A stretch of 64,000 bases of DNA from Marinobacter sp. MDS2 (GTDB lineage Bacteria > Pseudomonadota > Gammaproteobacteria > Pseudomonadales > Oleiphilaceae). The notes beneath the pieces were generated by a model, which had not been told where the DNA came from, did no database searches, and saw only the letters and a program-made list of their open reading frames with translations. Each line of letters starts with the position of its first letter. Position 1 is the stretch's first letter. The translations under genes and the position numbers were made by a program. Positions 29,710 through 38,777 of the stretch are shown here, piece after piece. Where the stretch lies: positions 10,736 through 74,735 of the forward strand of contig NZ_JAVAJF010000005.1 of NCBI RefSeq assembly GCF_030718085.1, given 5' to 3'.

Positions 29710-30012
29710 TCACACCGGCCCGCGATCAATCTTTGTGAGCGCTTCATTGACCTGAAATACTTTGGCATTCACGACAGGAACACCGAAACTCTTGAGCCTA
29801 GCAGTGTGCATTTCCAGGTATTTATGGGCGCTGTCTGAATCTTCAAACAGATAAATACCCCCGGCTTCCTTCGTGGCCGGGTTTTCTGTCCAAACTTTCC
29901 AAATGAGCCCAGGCTCTTTAGCAATGGATTCGGCTAGATCCTTCATCGCATCTGTCATTTCCTGCCCGAAAGGTCCGTCGAAGGGGAAATCAACCTGCAA
30001 CAATGTTTTCAT
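29710..30012 (-). CDS. ydhR: YdhR-family monooxygenase-like protein
   Basis: The 100-residue protein closely resembles E. coli YdhR along its length (FNGPFG-like [40 protein letters not shown]). YdhR adopts a dimeric ferredoxin-like fold of the antibiotic-monooxygenase type; its substrate is unclear. The ATG at 30012 has AGGAG eight bases upstream, better than the GTG three codons earlier. It is convergent with the asparaginase gene. Confidence 0.9.
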   Translation of the reverse strand: MKTLLQVDFPFDGPFGQEMTDAMKDLAESIAKEPGLIWKVWTENPATKEAGGIYLFEDSDSAHKYLEMHTARLKSFGVPVVNAKVFQVNEALTKIDRGPV

Positions 30013-30088
30013 GAAGACCACTCCTCTTAATCAAACGAATTCGCCTGCATTGCATTCATTCTATCAATAACGAGACAGCGCCATTTAT

Positions 30089-31084
30089 CTAGGATCGTCG
30101 AACCGGAACAATCCTATGCACCGCTCTGGCCAGCCAACTTAACCCGACGAGTAAGGGAAGAAGAACGAGAAACCAGCCCGGTAGCTGCACCATCCAAGCG
30201 GGCACACCTATAACCGATGCCACGCCGGCGAACAGATCATTGAGAATGGCGGGGTGTTTTACCGTCACATACGCGAGTGCGATCAACGCAGGCCATTTGG
30301 CGTTGCTCACTACTGCAGAGGCCATTTGGCCGGCACGCGCCAGTCGGGCGGAATAGCTGGCCGTTCGTGTGGTTACAGAAGCGGATCGAGCTGTATTCGT
30401 TGCCACCCTGCCCGCTTTGAGAAACTTCACTGCGCTGCCAATAATGACGGCGTCTACCGCGGCCCAGCCGAAATCACTCGCGCGCAGTTCTTGATCGGTT
30501 CGATATCGGGTTTCCAGCGTGCGAATGCCACTGGTGAAGAACTGCGCAATTCCTTCGGTGATTCGCTCCGTCCAGATCCATTCAATAGCGCCGTCCGGTG
30601 CCACTCGAAATTGACCGGTGAAATCATCACCCTCTTGATTTGCGAAATTCACTGCGTGCCAAGCGCGCTGCTCGGGACTTAATGCTGCATCGCCACCGGA
30701 AATGCGGTTCAAGACTTCAATGCTGGTTACGGGATTTCGATAGAAGTGAATAACCGGCGGAATAAGACTCTCGCCCTGTGCCCTCAATGCCCGCTTGAAT
30801 TCAGGCTCTTCACCAAAAAGCTCAAGCAACAAGGTCGTGTGTTCGGGGTACAGATGCAAGGCGGAGAGTGTCTTTAGCCACAGCAGGGAATCGGCCTGGT
30901 AATCCAGCAGCAGTGCCTGTGTGGCCAACGGCTGCTCGAGTAATTCGGGATGCTGCCTGAACTGATCGTGAGCAGATATAGAAATTAACCGCTCCTCCAC
31001 CATCATGGGTTTGGCTAAGGCGGCAATCAAGCCTGCTACCAGCAAAGCCAGTGCTGCAGGCCAAACAAGCCTATGCTTGCTCAT
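30089..31084 (-). CDS. Membrane protein, fourth gene of the Mks-like condensin operon
   Basis: I do not recognise a family for this 331-residue protein. It has a membrane span or uncleaved signal anchor at about 8-25, a soluble region of about 200 residues rich in aromatic and acidic residues (30-200), a moderately hydrophobic stretch (DFGWAAVDAVIIGSAVKF, 204-221), an Ala/Ser/Thr-rich basic linker (225-258), and two strong spans near 263-280 and 302-320. Its ATG lies inside the end of the mksE-like gene, a 14-base overlap, with AGGGAAT as ribosome site, so it is translated with the condensin genes. It might tether or respond to the complex at the membrane. No nuclease motif is seen. Confidence 0.72.
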   Translation of the reverse strand: MSKHRLVWPAALALLVAGLIAALAKPMMVEERLISISAHDQFRQHPELLEQPLATQALLLDYQADSLLWLKTLSALHLYPEHTTLLLELFGEEPEFKRALRAQGESLIPPVIHFYRNPVTSIEVLNRISGGDAALSPEQRAWHAVNFANQEGDDFTGQFRVAPDGAIEWIWTERITEGIAQFFTSGIRTLETRYRTDQELRASDFGWAAVDAVIIGSAVKFLKAGRVATNTARSASVTTRTASYSARLARAGQMASAVVSNAKWPALIALAYVTVKHPAILNDLFAGVASVIGVPAWMVQLPGWFLVLLPLLVGLSWLARAVHRIVPVRRS

Positions 31085-31676
31085 ATTCCCTGACCAGCTC
31101 TTCGAGAAAATGCATTCCGGCTGAACTTAAAAAATACCGGTTCGCACCACTGCTAAACATCAGGTTACGTTTCACCAAGTAGTCCAGTGCTTCCGACAGT
31201 CCTTTTTCAAAGCGGGCCGCGCGCAGGATTTCCAGGTATTCATCATCGGCACCCATCGCCACCAAATCCTGCTCCCCTAGCCCCGCATCAGGGCGTGCCA
31301 GATACTCGAGATCACGGCCACTGCGGGCGAAGTAACGACCGATTAGCAAAAGAACCACTTGCACCCGGAAGGCATTTTCATCGTGCTCTTCGGCTTCATC
31401 ATCACTGCTTTCTTTCAGGAAGAAAAAGGAGCCTTCATCGTTAAACACCAGCAAGCATCCAAGGTGTTCGTAGAAAGTTCTGAAATGGGACAGGTGGTTG
31501 TAAAGCAGGTTATACAAAGGGTTCGCCACCAGTTCGGAGCGGTTGTTGTCCCACAGTTCCCGAACAATGACACGGCCGGCCTGAAATTCCCGGTATAAAG
31601 CGGCACTGTGGGCCGGCAGCACTTCATCAAAGCTGCTGGTGGGTTGATCCGTTTGCGGACTCTTCAGATCAGTCAT
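31071..31676 (-). CDS. MksE/MukE-like winged-helix condensin subunit
   Basis: The 201-residue acidic protein resembles MksE: ALYREFQAGRVI near the start, a charged middle (DDEAEEHDE) and a C-terminal winged-helix-like part (EALDYLVKRNLMF, GMHFLEELV). In MksBEF and MukBEF this subunit binds the kleisin. I start at the ATG 31676, whose first bases overlap the upstream stop by eight; the longer frame to 31748 lies entirely inside the preceding gene. The assignment relies on size, position and general character. Confidence 0.68.
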   Translation of the reverse strand: MTDLKSPQTDQPTSSFDEVLPAHSAALYREFQAGRVIVRELWDNNRSELVANPLYNLLYNHLSHFRTFYEHLGCLLVFNDEGSFFFLKESSDDEAEEHDENAFRVQVVLLLIGRYFARSGRDLEYLARPDAGLGEQDLVAMGADDEYLEILRAARFEKGLSEALDYLVKRNLMFSSGANRYFLSSAGMHFLEELVREYEQA

Positions 31677-33105
31677 GGTGTTTCTCTGCTTGTAATTCCA
31701 ATCGACGCTTACGGTACACAAATTGTTCAGAGGCAGGCTCTGAAACATCCGTTGCTTCTTGCGATGTTTCCAGCGCCCGGAACCGGTTGGTGGTGACCAC
31801 CTGAAAACCGTCCGGCGGGGTATTCACCATTCGATTCAGCGCGGCCAATAAATCCGGGAACCGGTACCCCGGGATAAACCCTTCCAACCGGCCATGTAGC
31901 TCTCGCACCAAATCGTTGGTTGGCCGAAGCTCCAGCGTTTCCAGCCATTGATAGAGCTGATTGATGCGCTGCACATCCACTCGCGCCGCACGGCCACTGC
32001 CCTCCACGTGCTGTAACTCCGGTACTTCTGCCTTGCGGCGTAAATCCGCTATGCGTAAATCCAGCTCACTGAACAGCAACTGGTAATAACTGGGCGAATT
32101 GCCAAAGGCATAATGTTTCGGGCGCTGCTGCGCTCTTAACCCCACCAGAAAGCCAGTGCTTCGGGCGAACTCGCCGCCTTCAAGCCATTTCCGGCGCAGG
32201 CTCAAGGTTTCAGTTTCGCCTTTGAGCTCTCTAAGCTTGCCATAGAAATGCTCCATGGCATTGTATTGCACCATGCCCCGGCGGGTTTTGCGCAGGAAGT
32301 GCTCCACTTCGTGGGCCACCGCTTGAATCGGCTTGTAGAGTGCATTCAGACTGAGGGATGATCGAAACAGCTGATCGGCCAGATTGTGGTCGCCGTGGGT
32401 TTCCAGCAAGCGAACCATGGCGTCCAGAGTTTCAAACAAGTTGCTGCCGTCGGGCAGTCGTGTATCAGGATTCAGAAACACCAACGTGGGCTTAATGTGG
32501 CGTTCATACAGGGTAACGATCTGCTCCAGCAGGTTCTGCCGGAACTCCAGAAACTTCTCCGGTGCCCGGCTGGCATCACCGGACAACTCCGCAAATTGAG
32601 CGCTGATGGTTTGCATGCGCAGAACATTCTGGCGTAACAGGCCGATCAGCTGACTGACTCGCTCGTTCAGGTCATCCCGCAGTTCGGTAAAATCCGGGTC
32701 GGCTTCACTAAAGCTGCTGGTTTCCAGCCGATTTCGAACGTCCCGCAAGGTCACCAAATGGCCTCGCAGGCGTGTGTCGGTCAACTCCTGATACAGAGAG
32801 GCGTTGCAGGCGCGCATCAGGTTAATTAGCGCATCCTGAAACACCAACCGACGTTCGCCTTCGGCTTTGATGATGTCGATCACCAAGCCCGAGCGAAACA
32901 GGTTTTCTGTGTTTATGGCCAGCCTTACACGATCGCGGTCGGCGCCTGACAAACTGCTTGAATAGGCCAAGACTTCAGCCACCAAGTCACTTTCCCGAAC
33001 GTAACGGGTTTCGTGTCGGTCCATTCGTTCAATCAACCGAAACAGAATTTTCGGATGATCAAACAACAGCCGGGTGGTATCCAGCGTGCTGAAACGCTTA
33101 CTCAT
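31669..33105 (-). CDS. MksF/MukF-like kleisin subunit of condensin
   Basis: The 478-residue protein begins with a winged-helix-like segment (ETRYVRESDLVAEVLAY, RLAINTENLFRSGLV, about 30-90), followed by a long helical region, as expected for MksF/MukF kleisins. The ATG at 33105 overlaps the stop of the SMC-like gene by eight bases (ATGAGTAA); the longer frame to 33261 has no support. It would bridge the two heads of the SMC-like ATPase and recruit the winged-helix subunit. Confidence 0.72.
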   Translation of the reverse strand: MSKRFSTLDTTRLLFDHPKILFRLIERMDRHETRYVRESDLVAEVLAYSSSLSGADRDRVRLAINTENLFRSGLVIDIIKAEGERRLVFQDALINLMRACNASLYQELTDTRLRGHLVTLRDVRNRLETSSFSEADPDFTELRDDLNERVSQLIGLLRQNVLRMQTISAQFAELSGDASRAPEKFLEFRQNLLEQIVTLYERHIKPTLVFLNPDTRLPDGSNLFETLDAMVRLLETHGDHNLADQLFRSSLSLNALYKPIQAVAHEVEHFLRKTRRGMVQYNAMEHFYGKLRELKGETETLSLRRKWLEGGEFARSTGFLVGLRAQQRPKHYAFGNSPSYYQLLFSELDLRIADLRRKAEVPELQHVEGSGRAARVDVQRINQLYQWLETLELRPTNDLVRELHGRLEGFIPGYRFPDLLAALNRMVNTPPDGFQVVTTNRFRALETSQEATDVSEPASEQFVYRKRRLELQAEKHHD

Positions 33106-36037
33106 CCGCCAGCTCCAACAGGCTGTTCTGGGTATGATCCGCCCAATGGCTGACTGGCTCACCGCTGGTAAAGCCTTCAGCTCCGCCCCAGAACACCAAC
33201 GTGCGTTGTGGACTATAGGGGCGCGACGTTCGCATCTGCCCCACTTCCAAATGGCGGCCAATCAGATAAATCACTTCGGCACTGGCGCTGTGGGTGGCGG
33301 CAGAGAACAGGTTAAAGCCCTGCTGACTGAGCCGATCAAGCAGTCCCGGCATCTGACTGACATCCACACTGGCCAGCTCATCCAGCACCATCGGGAACGA
33401 CAGATTCACGCCCGGGTACAACACGCGCTTGAGCAACCGGTACACCAACTCCAGGTTGATGAGTGCAGTCGTGGACGTTGACTGACCTTTCTTATCCAGG
33501 CTGACGGCGCTCTCTTTGCGAGTTCGGTATGAGATACCAGTGATCACCTTATCCATGGTCAGGCGCTTGCTGCCCTGTTCACCGAAGAAATCCGCCACAA
33601 ACACCCGCAACCGATCATAAAAAGCTTCGGACTGAAGCTGGTTGCCGTACGGGTCGATGTTGTTGGCTTCTTCCACCAGATTGCGGAACTTCGGGTCGGT
33701 GTGAATGTCCACCCGAATTTCCACCAGATCGTTAATCTGCACTCCTTCCAGTTCCCGGTTGAGCTGGGCTTCAAACCGGCTGATGAATTCGTGGTTGGAG
33801 GTGAGCGCCTGCACATAGCTAGCCACCGTTTCGTTATGAACCGAGATCTGCTCGTTCAGTACTCGCCAACGCTCAGTCAGCGCAGCAAACAGGTCAGATA
33901 AACCTTTAAAGGTGTCGCGGATAACCGCCGAGGATGGGCTGTCTTTTTGCAGTTCTCCGGCGGTATCTTCATACACGCCCAAATACACGAATTGGCGCAA
34001 GTGATCGAGAATGTTCCGGCGCAAAGCCTCCAGCTCATCCAGCTGGTTTTGCAGGTCATCAAAAGCCGCCACGGAAACTTTTTCCACGGCTAATGGCTGC
34101 TCCGCCTGTACCGCTTTCAGATGTTGGAAACGGTGTTCTGCTGTGCCCACACTTCGGCTCAGTTGCGCCAGCTCGCGCTCACGTTCCTCAATGCGTTCTT
34201 TCTCAGCACGGGCCTTGGCGACTTTTTGCTGCACCGCCTCCATCTTCTCCTGCTCTAAGCGGGCTTGCTCGTCCAGCTTGGCCAGCGTTTCCTCCGCGGC
34301 TGCACGCTCTTCGGTCGCATCCCGCAGGGTGGTTTCTGCAGCGGGGAAACGAGCCAACGTTTCCAGGTCTTTGTCGATGGCCCGAAGTTCTTTTTCCGTG
34401 CGCTCAATCAGCCGGGGTCGGTCCTGCTCGTTGTCGGCGGTGTCGGCCAACTCCGAACGCTCTTTCTCTAGGCCGTTCAGCTCCCCTTCCAGGCGACGGC
34501 GCTGTTCCGCATAATCTTCCTGTCGCACCGGTTGCCCCGGGTACTCGATATCGAACCAGTCGTACCCGCTGTTGTTGGGCGCGAACAAGTGGGCAAACGC
34601 TTCGATGGTGGCCTTACTTTCCGCATCCAGTGTTTGCCCGGGGCTGGCCATCATCAGTCTCGGGTCCACGGCACGCAAGGGGGCTGCGACAGACTCATCC
34701 AATTGGTTCTGCAATTGCCACTGCTGTTTGCTTTCCCGTTCAGTCAACGCTGTCAACTTGCTGTCCAGATTACGCTTCTGGGCGTCGATCTTCGCAAGAC
34801 GAATTTCTGCCTGGGCAGCACTCTTCAGCGCGTTTAAATGGCTCTGTTTGTTTTCCCGGTCTTCTTTCAGGACCTCATCGATTTCTTGCAGAGTCATGCT
34901 GCCGTACTGGGCTACCAGCAACTCGCCATTTTGTTTGTCCTGCTCAGCGCGGCTCAGGTTTCGCTCGGCCGCACGGACTTCCCCTTTGAGGCTACTGGCT
35001 TCCTGATCCAGTTTTTTCAGAGTTTGCACAACATGCTTCAGGGTTTCATTTTGCTCGTTATAAGCTTCCACGGCGGTACGTCGCTGCGCGCCTACTTGCT
35101 CCAAAGCCGCAGTGAGGCCATCACGGAAAGCTGCAAAGTCATGCTGACTTCGCAACAGCGCCTGATACTTCTGATAATCAGCGTTCAGTTTTTCAAAGCG
35201 GGGGCGTTCTTTTTCAATCCGATTGAGCTGGGTTTGCTGCTGCTTCAGGTGGTCGTGATGATTCAGGAATTCATCGATATTGAAATCAAAGGCGTCGTCC
35301 GAAAACTTCTTGTCAGCCTCAACAATACTGGCCACGGCGTTGGCCATGGCACGATCATCCGCCTTCATCTCAAAAAGTAGCAGAATCAGTGTGCGAAGCG
35401 ATTGCACCTTGCGTTCATCGGATTCGCCCAGCGGCAAAACGGAATAGCGCACCGCGTCTGCGTTCATCAGCTCGCTGCTATACAGCATCGACTTCAGACG
35501 CGCCGGGTCGTTCACAAAGCGGGTGTCTTTCGACAGTTTTTTCAGTGATTCAGAGAGGCGGCTAAAAGACAGCTCCGGCACAGCTTGACCGATACCGTCA
35601 GGATCATCACCGTTCCAGAAAAGCGGCCGCAGCTGCTCATAGGGCACCGGCACAAAGGCCCGGCCATAACTCAGCTGGCTGCTGTTATCCCGGTACAAAA
35701 TCTGACAATGGGTACCTGCGGGGTTTTCCGCTTCCATAATCAGGAAACTGAATTTACCGGGGAAATAATGCTGATAGCTTTCTTCGTTGCTGTAGAAACT
35801 ACCGGCGCTGGCATTGCGAAACGCAAACTTCTTACGGCTGTTCTTGAAGTTGTTTTCAGGCAACAGGAACAAACGCAGAGAATTCAATAAACTGGACTTA
35901 CCTAGGTTTCCCGGCCCCAAAATCAGGCCGTGATGGGTCACGGGAATCTCCACGTAGCAGAAGCCGGCCGAATCCACCAACACCAAGCGGCGAACGCCAA
36001 AGTTGAACGCGCTGGGGCTCGCCTGTGAATCAGTCAT
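33098..36037 (-). CDS. MksB-like SMC ATPase
   Basis: The 979-residue protein has SMC layout: N-terminal head with Walker A GPGNLGKSS (41-49), a long coiled coil, a short central hinge-like region (about 445-515), a second coil (about 520-690), and a C-terminal head with the ABC signature position GQSTSTT (851-857), Walker B FPMVLDE (D886/E887) and a D-loop-like ASVD. The size fits MksB (about 900-1000) and is far below MukB (about 1500). It is the first gene of the operon; its ATG has AGGAG upstream. It probably folds or loops DNA. Whether it acts in chromosome segregation or plasmid defence cannot be read from sequence. Confidence 0.78.
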   Translation of the reverse strand: MTDSQASPSAFNFGVRRLVLVDSAGFCYVEIPVTHHGLILGPGNLGKSSLLNSLRLFLLPENNFKNSRKKFAFRNASAGSFYSNEESYQHYFPGKFSFLIMEAENPAGTHCQILYRDNSSQLSYGRAFVPVPYEQLRPLFWNGDDPDGIGQAVPELSFSRLSESLKKLSKDTRFVNDPARLKSMLYSSELMNADAVRYSVLPLGESDERKVQSLRTLILLLFEMKADDRAMANAVASIVEADKKFSDDAFDFNIDEFLNHHDHLKQQQTQLNRIEKERPRFEKLNADYQKYQALLRSQHDFAAFRDGLTAALEQVGAQRRTAVEAYNEQNETLKHVVQTLKKLDQEASSLKGEVRAAERNLSRAEQDKQNGELLVAQYGSMTLQEIDEVLKEDRENKQSHLNALKSAAQAEIRLAKIDAQKRNLDSKLTALTERESKQQWQLQNQLDESVAAPLRAVDPRLMMASPGQTLDAESKATIEAFAHLFAPNNSGYDWFDIEYPGQPVRQEDYAEQRRRLEGELNGLEKERSELADTADNEQDRPRLIERTEKELRAIDKDLETLARFPAAETTLRDATEERAAAEETLAKLDEQARLEQEKMEAVQQKVAKARAEKERIEERERELAQLSRSVGTAEHRFQHLKAVQAEQPLAVEKVSVAAFDDLQNQLDELEALRRNILDHLRQFVYLGVYEDTAGELQKDSPSSAVIRDTFKGLSDLFAALTERWRVLNEQISVHNETVASYVQALTSNHEFISRFEAQLNRELEGVQINDLVEIRVDIHTDPKFRNLVEEANNIDPYGNQLQSEAFYDRLRVFVADFFGEQGSKRLTMDKVITGISYRTRKESAVSLDKKGQSTSTTALINLELVYRLLKRVLYPGVNLSFPMVLDELASVDVSQMPGLLDRLSQQGFNLFSAATHSASAEVIYLIGRHLEVGQMRTSRPYSPQRTLVFWGGAEGFTSGEPVSHWADHTQNSLLELADE

Positions 36038-36215
36038 CCAGAATCATCTCCTGTTCCATAAATTTACCCGTGCTTCGAAACGCCCGAGCCAAACCAACAA
36101 ACCCCAGATCTTCCCCAGCGAGATGGCTTTTGTAAACCACCCAACCAACTTGAAAACTCGAGCCTGCGGCCAAATACCATTACCATAACGCCAAAAATAC
36201 AAGTTGAGGCTGATT

Positions 36216-36863
36216 ATGTCCCTTAAGTACCGCATTGTGCCGGTCACGCCGTTCGAACAAAACTGTACGCTGATCTGGTGCGAAGACACTCTGAAAGCTG
36301 CCGTGGTTGATCCCGGTGGGGATCTTGACCGCATTCAGGCAGCGATTGAAGACGAAGGCGTGACCGTTGAAAAAATTCTACTGACCCACGCCCACATTGA
36401 TCATGCCGGCGGCACAGCCGAGTTGGCCCGGAGCGCCGGCATTCCCATTGTTGGGCCACATAAAGAAGACAACTTCTGGATTCAAGGGCTGCCCATGCAA
36501 GCCCAGATGTTCGGCTTTGCAACGCCGGAGGTGTTCACACCCGACCGTTGGCTGGAAGATGGCGACACGGCCACCGTGGGCAACCAAACGTTAGAAGTAC
36601 TGCACTGCCCCGGCCATACCCCGGGTCATGTCGTATTCTATCACCGGAATTCTGGCCTGGCGCTGGTAGGCGATGTGTTGTTTAACGGCTCCATCGGTCG
36701 CACCGACTTCCCCAAAGGTGACCACGGCACCCTGATCCGCTCTATTCGCGAAAAACTGTTCCCGCTGGGCGACGATGTCACGTTCATCTCAGGCCATGGT
36801 CCGATATCTACGTTCGGTCATGAGAAGGCCACCAACCCGTTTGTATCTGATCACCGGGGGTAA
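36216..36863 (+). CDS. ycbL: YcbL-type metallo-beta-lactamase-fold hydrolase (glyoxalase II-like)
   Basis: The 215-residue protein has the two-zinc motif THAHIDHAGG, HCPGHTPGH, the bridging Asp in GDVLFNGSIGRTDFP and the last His in SGHGP, and matches E. coli YcbL through most of its length. YcbL has type II glyoxalase activity. I use the ATG at 36216 with GAGG at good spacing over a TTG four codons earlier. It is divergent from the condensin operon with 178 bases between starts. Confidence 0.9.
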   Translation: MSLKYRIVPVTPFEQNCTLIWCEDTLKAAVVDPGGDLDRIQAAIEDEGVTVEKILLTHAHIDHAGGTAELARSAGIPIVGPHKEDNFWIQGLPMQAQMFGFATPEVFTPDRWLEDGDTATVGNQTLEVLHCPGHTPGHVVFYHRNSGLALVGDVLFNGSIGRTDFPKGDHGTLIRSIREKLFPLGDDVTFISGHGPISTFGHEKATNPFVSDHRG

Positions 36864-36983
36864 TCATCCCGGCATCTTCCTCCTGCGGCAACCTGGATTG
36901 GCACGATAACTGCTCAATTCTCTAACAGGACTGCTTAGCAACAAAATTCCGGCAGATGATTGCCGCTCAGGAGGAAATTCACC

Positions 36984-37646
36984 ATGTCTTTGCTGACATC
37001 ATTAATTCAAGCCAGCACCCGCTTTCAGCAAGCCATGGACACCCGTCAGGCTCCCTCGGGCAAACCCGACGATGGCGTGACCAATAAATCTCCAAAGCTT
37101 GAAGCAACCGGCAGCCCGGGCGGGGATCGCTTCACGCCATCCGAACAAGCCGCACAAGACCCCGCAGATGTGAAAGTTCAAAAAATTCCGCTCGACCAAT
37201 ACAAACAAACGGTGGCGCAGGATCTTTCCTACATCCGAGACACATTGCGGCACAAACTTGCCGAGTACAACGTGCACCCTGCTACCGCCCTGAACGTCAG
37301 CAAGGGCGAAGACGGGAAAATGATTGTCGAAGGTAAGGTGCCCGACGAGGTTCGGGGGAAAATAGAACAAGACTTGAACAATAATCGCGACTTCGCAGAT
37401 GCATTCAGCCGCCTAAGTGTCAGCGAGCCGACGCTGCACTTTATGGATAACGCTCTGAAACTGAATCAAGCTTATGGCGTTCGCAATTCCTTGTTAAGCG
37501 CACTGGTGAGTGAAAACCAACAATTCAACGGCCTGCAAGACGTGCTTCACCGCTACGACAGCCTTCGCCGAAACACCAGCGCCAATCAAGCCCTGACCGC
37601 GGGCGACTCTCAGCGCTACGCCTTCAACCTGAACGCCCGGGCCTGA
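36984..37646 (+). CDS. Hypothetical soluble protein
   Basis: I do not recognise this 220-residue protein. Its N-terminal 80 residues are polar and probably disordered (KPDDGVTNKSPK...), followed by a helical region with a short beta segment (NVSKGEDGKMIVEGKVP) and a C-terminal Asn/Ser/Arg-rich part. No signal peptide or membrane span is visible. The start is well supported: AGGAGG sits eight bases before the ATG at 36984, among the best ribosome sites in the window, which argues for strong expression. It is convergent with yciO. A GC hairpin (37635-37654) spans its stop without a T run. Confidence 0.78.
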   Translation: MSLLTSLIQASTRFQQAMDTRQAPSGKPDDGVTNKSPKLEATGSPGGDRFTPSEQAAQDPADVKVQKIPLDQYKQTVAQDLSYIRDTLRHKLAEYNVHPATALNVSKGEDGKMIVEGKVPDEVRGKIEQDLNNNRDFADAFSRLSVSEPTLHFMDNALKLNQAYGVRNSLLSALVSENQQFNGLQDVLHRYDSLRRNTSANQALTAGDSQRYAFNLNARA

Positions 37647-37680
37647 TCCCGGGCCGGGCGCTCAAATACCCAGCTGAGGG

Positions 37681-38304
37681 TTACCCCTCGAACGGTGCCG
37701 GGTCGCCTTTCCCTACCCGCGTCACCTCCGGCACGTCTCCGGTAAAGTTAACCACCGTTGTGGCTTCCATACCGCAGAACCCGCCATCGATGATCAGATC
37801 CAGTTCTTTCTCCAAAGCGTCGCGGATATCCTCCGGATCTGTCATGGGCTCGGTTTCATCTGGCAACATCAGCGTGCTGCTCATGATCGGCTCACCCAGT
37901 TCACCCAGCAGTTCCCGCACAATGGCGTTGTCGGGCACACGAACACCGATGGTACGACGCTTGGGATGTAATAAACGACGAGGCACTTCACTGGTGGCGT
38001 CCAAAATGAAGGTATAAGCCCCGGGCGTAAAGGTCTTCAGCAATCGATATTGGGTGTTATCAACCTTGGCGTACACGCCGATATCAGAGAGGTCACGGCA
38101 CACCAGGGTGAAGTTGTGCTTGTCGTCCAATTTACGAATGCGCTTGATTCGGTCCGCGGCTTGCTTGTCGCCAAGGTGGCACCCTAGCGCATAGCCAGAG
38201 TCGGTTGGGTACGCAATCACGCCACCGTTACGGATGATATCCACTGCCTGCTTGATCAAACGCTTTTGTGGGTTCTCGGGATGAATTTGAAAAAACTGGC
38301 TCAT
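37681..38304 (-). CDS. yciO: YciO/Sua5-family protein (YrdC domain)
   Basis: The 207-residue protein is of YciO type: YPTDSGYALGC nucleotide-binding start, KHNFTLVCRDLSDIG, TPGAYTFIL, and RRTIGVRVPD. It belongs to the YrdC/Sua5 fold used for threonylcarbamoyl-adenylate synthesis in tRNA t6A formation, but YciO itself is a paralogue of uncertain activity. It overlaps bolA by four bases (ATGA), so the two are co-translated. Confidence 0.9.
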   Translation of the reverse strand: MSQFFQIHPENPQKRLIKQAVDIIRNGGVIAYPTDSGYALGCHLGDKQAADRIKRIRKLDDKHNFTLVCRDLSDIGVYAKVDNTQYRLLKTFTPGAYTFILDATSEVPRRLLHPKRRTIGVRVPDNAIVRELLGELGEPIMSSTLMLPDETEPMTDPEDIRDALEKELDLIIDGGFCGMEATTVVNFTGDVPEVTRVGKGDPAPFEG

Positions 38305-38657
38305 GAATTAACTCCCTGTTTCAACTTGGCGGCCATTGCGGCATCGCCCTTGGAACCGCCCATACAATTTGGCGAATCGGGTGTTGCCTGCCCGGTCTTC
38401 GCCCACTCCTCTGGCGTATACAAATGCAACGCCAAAGCATGTACCGGCCCGGCAAGCTCTTCGGCCAGCACTTTATAAATCAACTGGTGGCGTTTCACTT
38501 TCATAACTCCGTTAAACGCGTCGGAAACCAGGGATACCTTAAAATGCGTTTCGGAATTCGGCGGCACCGAATGCATATGGCTCTCATTTTCCACCGCAAA
38601 GTGCTGTACTTCAAATGCATTGGCAAGCTTGGTCTCAATGGCATTCTGAACTTGCAT
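38301..38657 (-). CDS. bolA: BolA family protein
   Basis: The 118-residue protein matches E. coli BolA in NESHMHSVPPNSETHFKV, FNGV...RHQLIY and LAEELAGPVHALALH. BolA proteins work with monothiol glutaredoxins on iron-sulfur clusters and act as morphology and motility regulators. The C-terminal 30 residues (GQATPDSPNCMGGSKGD) are longer than usual and contain a Cys. The ATG at 38657 has GGAGGG nine bases upstream. Confidence 0.92.
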   Translation of the reverse strand: MQVQNAIETKLANAFEVQHFAVENESHMHSVPPNSETHFKVSLVSDAFNGVMKVKRHQLIYKVLAEELAGPVHALALHLYTPEEWAKTGQATPDSPNCMGGSKGDAAMAAKLKQGVNS

Positions 38658-38777
38658 AATCACTTACCCTCCAATCTATATAGCCCCAGTCTACTACACA
38701 AAGCGCAGTAGCCCAGAGCCTTGACACCAAGGAACGAAAGGGCCACATTCCGGTGCCATTTATAGAAGCCGAATGCC

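Noticed and set aside
31669..33261. Longer N-terminal form of the kleisin-like protein (530 codons)
   Set aside because: The first 52 codons lie inside the SMC-like gene and give a Trp/Arg-rich sequence; the ATG at 33105 fits the ATGAGTAA overlap.
33934..34989. 351-codon open frame opposite the Mks SMC-like gene
   Set aside because: Its Pro/Arg/Cys-rich product is a typical shadow of coiled-coil coding sequence on the other strand.
37635..37654. GC hairpin GCCCGGG/CCCGGGC at the end of the hypothetical gene considered as a terminator
   Set aside because: It spans the stop codon and has no T run on either strand, so termination is not supported.
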